DNA of 64,000 bases from contig NZ_JBBHZZ010000005.1 of assembly GCF_037482405.1 (NCBI RefSeq), forward strand, positions 1 through 64,000, in the 5' to 3' direction. The first letter of the stretch is position 1. Each line of letters opens with the position of its first letter. Both the position numbers and the translations under genes were made by a program. This stretch comes from Pseudokineococcus marinus. Lineage in GTDB: Bacteria > Actinomycetota > Actinomycetes > Actinomycetales > Quadrisphaeraceae. Shown in pieces: positions 61,809 to 64,000 of this stretch. The notes under the pieces were generated by a model. That model searched no databases, was not told the DNA's origin, and worked only from the letters and a program-made list of their open reading frames with translations.

Positions 61809-61884
61809 CCACAGCGTGTGGACGAGCTGTCCCCAGCGTCCACAACCTGTGGAGTAACGACAGCCGTGCAACTACTAGATGTTG
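61809..61884. promoter_or_regulatory. Array of three palindromes upstream of nrdR, candidate NrdR boxes
   Basis: CCACAGCGTGTGG (61809-61821), CCACAACCTGTGG (61840-61852) and CAACTACTAGATGTTG (61869-61884) are centred about 31 and 30 bases apart, near three helical turns. NrdR normally binds two such 16-bp boxes about three turns apart. The third box contains CTAG at its centre, as in known actinomycete boxes. The first two could alternatively be read as other sites. Confidence 0.5.
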
Positions 61885-62079
61885 GGGTGAACGCTAGGCC
61901 GGGGCCCACGCTTCCGCAAGCACCGGCGTGTCGTCGGGGCACCGCCCTCCCGGGCCGGGCGGCACACGCCGCAGGGCCCGGCCGCTCCGGCTGCGCCCCG
62001 TCCGTGCGGCGACCAGCCACCCGACCACCGGCCACCCGTCCACCGTGCACGCGACCACCGTGCACCCGACCACCGACAG

Positions 62080-62112
62080 CGCCGTCGGCGCCCGAGGAGG
62101 GCGCCGACGGCG
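62080..62112. terminator. Hairpin downstream of the NCS2 permease
   Basis: CGCCGTCGGCGCCC (62080-62093) and GGGCGCCGACGGCG (62099-62112) form a perfect 14-bp stem with a 5-base loop, 30 bases past the permease stop. Confidence 0.8.
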
Positions 62113-62142
62113 TGAGCGGGACGAGTCGCGAGGTGTCCCGGG

Positions 62143-63642
62143 TCAGGCCGCGCCGGTGAGCCAGTCCTGCACCGGCCCGATGGTGAAGTACAGGAGGAAG
62201 GCCGCGGCGACGACCCACAGCAGGGGGTGCACCTCCCGCGCACGACCGCGCGCGACCGCGAGCAGGACGTAGGTGAGGAAGCCGGCGCCGATGCCCACGG
62301 TGATGGAGTAGCTGAAGGGCATGAGGACGATGGTGAGGAAGGCCGGGAGGGCGACGCCCGGGTCGTCCCACCGGATGCCGGTGACCTGGCTCATCATGAG
62401 GAAGCCGACCACCACGAGGGCGGGGCTGGCCGCCTCGTAGGGCACCAGCGAGACGAGCGGCGAGGCGACGACGGCGACCAGGAAGGCCGCCCCGGTCACC
62501 ACGCTGGCGAGCCCGGTGCGGGCGCCGTCGCCGACGCCCGCGGCGGACTCGACGAAGCTCGTCGCGCTCGAGGCGCTCGCCGCCCCGCCGGCGACGGCGG
62601 CCAGGGAGTCGACGAGGAGGATCCGCTGGCTGCCCAGCGGGTTGCCCTCCTCGTCCAGCAGCCCGCCCTCCGCGCCGACCGCGACCATCGTCCCCATCGT
62701 GTCGAAGAAGTCGGCGACGACGAGGGTGAAGACGACGAGCACGGCCGTGACGGCGCCGACCGCGGCGAAGGCGCCGACGAGGCTCACCTGACCGAGGAGC
62801 CCGAGGTCGGGCCACGCCAGCCAGGCCGCCGGCGCCTCGGGCACGGTGAGCCCGAAGCCCGTGGGGTTGCTGCCGTCGGGCGCCTGCCCGCCGACGTCGA
62901 ACACGGCCTGGACGACGAGGGCGAGGGCCGTCGCGACGACGACGCCGATGAGCAGCGCGCCACGGACCCCCCGGACGACGAGGACGACGGTGACGAGGAG
63001 CCCCACCACGAAGACCACGGTGGGCCAGCCCCGCAGCGACCCGCCGACCCCGAGCTCGAGCGGGGTCCCCCCGCCCACCGGAGCGCGGACGAAGCCGGCG
63101 TTGACGAGTCCGACGAGGGTGAGGAAGAGGCCGATGCCGACGCTGATGGCCGTCTTGAGCTGGCGCGGCACCGCCCGCAGCACGGCGCGGCGGAAGCCGG
63201 TGAGGACGAGGACGAGGATGACGAGCCCCTCGAGGACGACGAGGCCCATGGCCATGGGCCACGTCATGCCCGGCAGGCTCGCGACGCCGTAGGCGATGAA
63301 GGCGTTGAGGCCCAGCCCGGCGGCCAGGCCGAGGGGGAAGCGGCCGACGAGCCCCATGAGGATCGTCATGACCGCCGCCACGAGGGCGGTCACGGCGGCC
63401 ACGGCCGGCAGGTCGGGTGCGTCGCCGCCCCCGAGGTAGGTGCCCGTCGAGTCCGGCACCGTCCCGATGATCAGCGGGTTCAGCACGACGATGTAGGCCA
63501 TCGCCACGAAGGTCACGAGGCCGCCGCGGACCTCGCGGCCGATGGTCGAGCCCCGGGCCGTCACCCCGAAGAAGCGGTCGACCCGCCCCCCGGGCGGGAC
63601 GCCGTCGGTCGTGGCGTGCGGGTCGGGGTCGGTGCGGCTCAT
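62143..63642 (-). CDS. NCS2-family purine permease, AzgA-like
   Basis: The product is 499 residues with about 12-14 helices. Motifs are GGLVTFVAMAYIVVLNPLII, GLAAGLGLNAFIAYGVA, VVADFFDTMGTMVAVGAEGG and a GIGLFLTLVGLVNAG region, typical of the AzgA-like hypoxanthine/adenine/guanine permeases. GGAGG precedes the ATG at 63642. It lies between nrdR and a LysM gene and might feed purines for nucleotide supply. Confidence 0.9.
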   Translation of the reverse strand: MSRTDPDPHATTDGVPPGGRVDRFFGVTARGSTIGREVRGGLVTFVAMAYIVVLNPLIIGTVPDSTGTYLGGGDAPDLPAVAAVTALVAAVMTILMGLVGRFPLGLAAGLGLNAFIAYGVASLPGMTWPMAMGLVVLEGLVILVLVLTGFRRAVLRAVPRQLKTAISVGIGLFLTLVGLVNAGFVRAPVGGGTPLELGVGGSLRGWPTVVFVVGLLVTVVLVVRGVRGALLIGVVVATALALVVQAVFDVGGQAPDGSNPTGFGLTVPEAPAAWLAWPDLGLLGQVSLVGAFAAVGAVTAVLVVFTLVVADFFDTMGTMVAVGAEGGLLDEEGNPLGSQRILLVDSLAAVAGGAASASSATSFVESAAGVGDGARTGLASVVTGAAFLVAVVASPLVSLVPYEAASPALVVVGFLMMSQVTGIRWDDPGVALPAFLTIVLMPFSYSITVGIGAGFLTYVLLAVARGRAREVHPLLWVVAAAFLLYFTIGPVQDWLTGAA

Positions 63643-63756
63643 GCGGCCTCCGCGGGACGAGCCGCGGGTGCGGCGCCGCCGCCGCCGCGGCGGAGCTGGC
63701 GCTGACGGCGCCACTCTGGCAGAGCGGGAGCCGCCACGGCGCCACCCGGGGGCGCC

Positions 63757-64000
63757 TCAGGCGGGGACGAGGATCCGGTCGCCCACGGCCAGCGCCACCG
63801 AGTCGAGGCCGTTGGCCTCCTTCAGGCGCAGCACGACGTCCCGGACGTCCTCGTCCGGCGCCGCCACCTCGTCGGCGATGGACCACAGGGTGTCGCCCGG
63901 CAGCACGACGACCTCGGCGGGGACCTCGGCCGCGGGCGCCGCCGCGACGACCGCGGGCGCGGCGGCGGCCGGCACCGGGCGCGAGCCCGCCGACAGGGCC
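63757..64000 (-). CDS. LysM-domain protein, 5' end beyond the window
   Basis: The visible C-terminal part has an Ala/Val/Pro-rich stretch and then a LysM domain: VVLPGDTLWSIADEVAAP, DVRDVVLRLKEANGLDSV and ALAVGDRILVPA. LysM binds peptidoglycan. The frame stays open to the window edge, so the start is probably outside; the GTG at 63975 is only the last possible one. A LysM gene next to nrdR is a familiar actinomycete order, with lexA usually beyond. Confidence 0.8.
   Translation of the reverse strand, partial: ALSAGSRPVPAAAAPAVVAAAPAAEVPAEVVVLPGDTLWSIADEVAAPDEDVRDVVLRLKEANGLDSVALAVGDRILVPA

Larger units (their letters stand above)
61748..62142. other. Intergenic region: nrdR promoter and tandem repeats
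   Basis: No gene. It holds the regularly spaced palindromes at 61809-61884, a degenerate tandem repeat of units like CGACCACCGTGCACC at about 62009-62075 and the terminator at 62080-62112. Confidence 0.7.

Noticed and set aside
61809..61852. DnaA boxes of a replication origin
   Set aside because: The CCACA/TGTGG words form spaced palindromes upstream of nrdR; no dnaA, dnaN or AT-rich region is nearby.

Overview
The window is very G+C-rich DNA (many lines of the right-hand part exceed 80% G+C) with heavy use of GTG starts, 4-base GTGA start/stop overlaps, NrdR-NrdJ, DUF3072, ChaB-type and DUF779 genes. This points to an actinomycete (Actinomycetota). The gene set would suit the Kineosporiales, but I cannot fix the genus from sequence alone. 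It is a draft assembly: two N gaps (1845-1941 and 22392-22485) are flanked by long homopolymers, there is a 19-G tract at 36900-36918, and a single N lies at 37145.

Bases 1 to about 14,600 are an accessory region. Genes are sparse and mostly unrecognised. They include small membrane proteins, a PH-like protein, a leucine-rich-repeat protein and a lower-G+C orphan at 13459-14319. Among them sit a serine recombinase, a DUF433/DUF5615 toxin-antitoxin-like pair and a complete IS3-family element (10446-11705) with 26-bp perfect terminal inverted repeats. A compact tyrS / old-yellow-enzyme / Bcr-type exporter / TetR locus also lies here. The intergenic DNA of this part carries a dispersed family of palindromic repeats that I did not see in the remaining 49 kb.

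Bases 14,700 to 64,000 are dense, core-like chromosome. The centrepiece is a selenium block (17.5-32.0 kb). It holds a formate dehydrogenase alpha subunit with an in-frame UGA followed at the right distance by a SECIS-like hairpin, its Fe-S subunit and an NrfD-like membrane anchor. These are followed by selD, tRNA-Sec (UCA), selA and selB. Convergent to selB is a PhnCDE-like ABC importer that is better explained as a selenium-oxyanion transporter than as a phosphonate one. The block therefore appears to contain uptake, activation to selenophosphate, Sec-tRNA synthesis, decoding and the selenoprotein itself.

Other modules follow in order. There is an Asp/Glu racemase with a divergent LysR regulator and a perfect inverted-repeat operator; a short-type serA; and a GAF regulator, aldehyde dehydrogenase and DUF779 trio. 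Next come a RecQ helicase with a phosphoesterase, a Mn/Fe superoxide dismutase, and a run of small stress-type genes (ChaB/Rho_N, DUF3072, PPOX-like, FAD oxidoreductase, DUF2945). A sirtuin, an RsbW-like kinase and a DUF1540 protein precede a heterodimeric ABC exporter whose two halves have complementary degenerate ATPase motifs. That exporter is coupled to a NUC-type endonuclease, which is divergent from a NAL1-like trypsin-fold protease. The right end carries a vsr-like nuclease overlapping an MFS gene, the nrdR-nrdJ (B12-dependent ribonucleotide reductase) operon with spaced palindromes upstream of nrdR, an NCS2 purine permease and the end of a LysM protein cut by the window edge.
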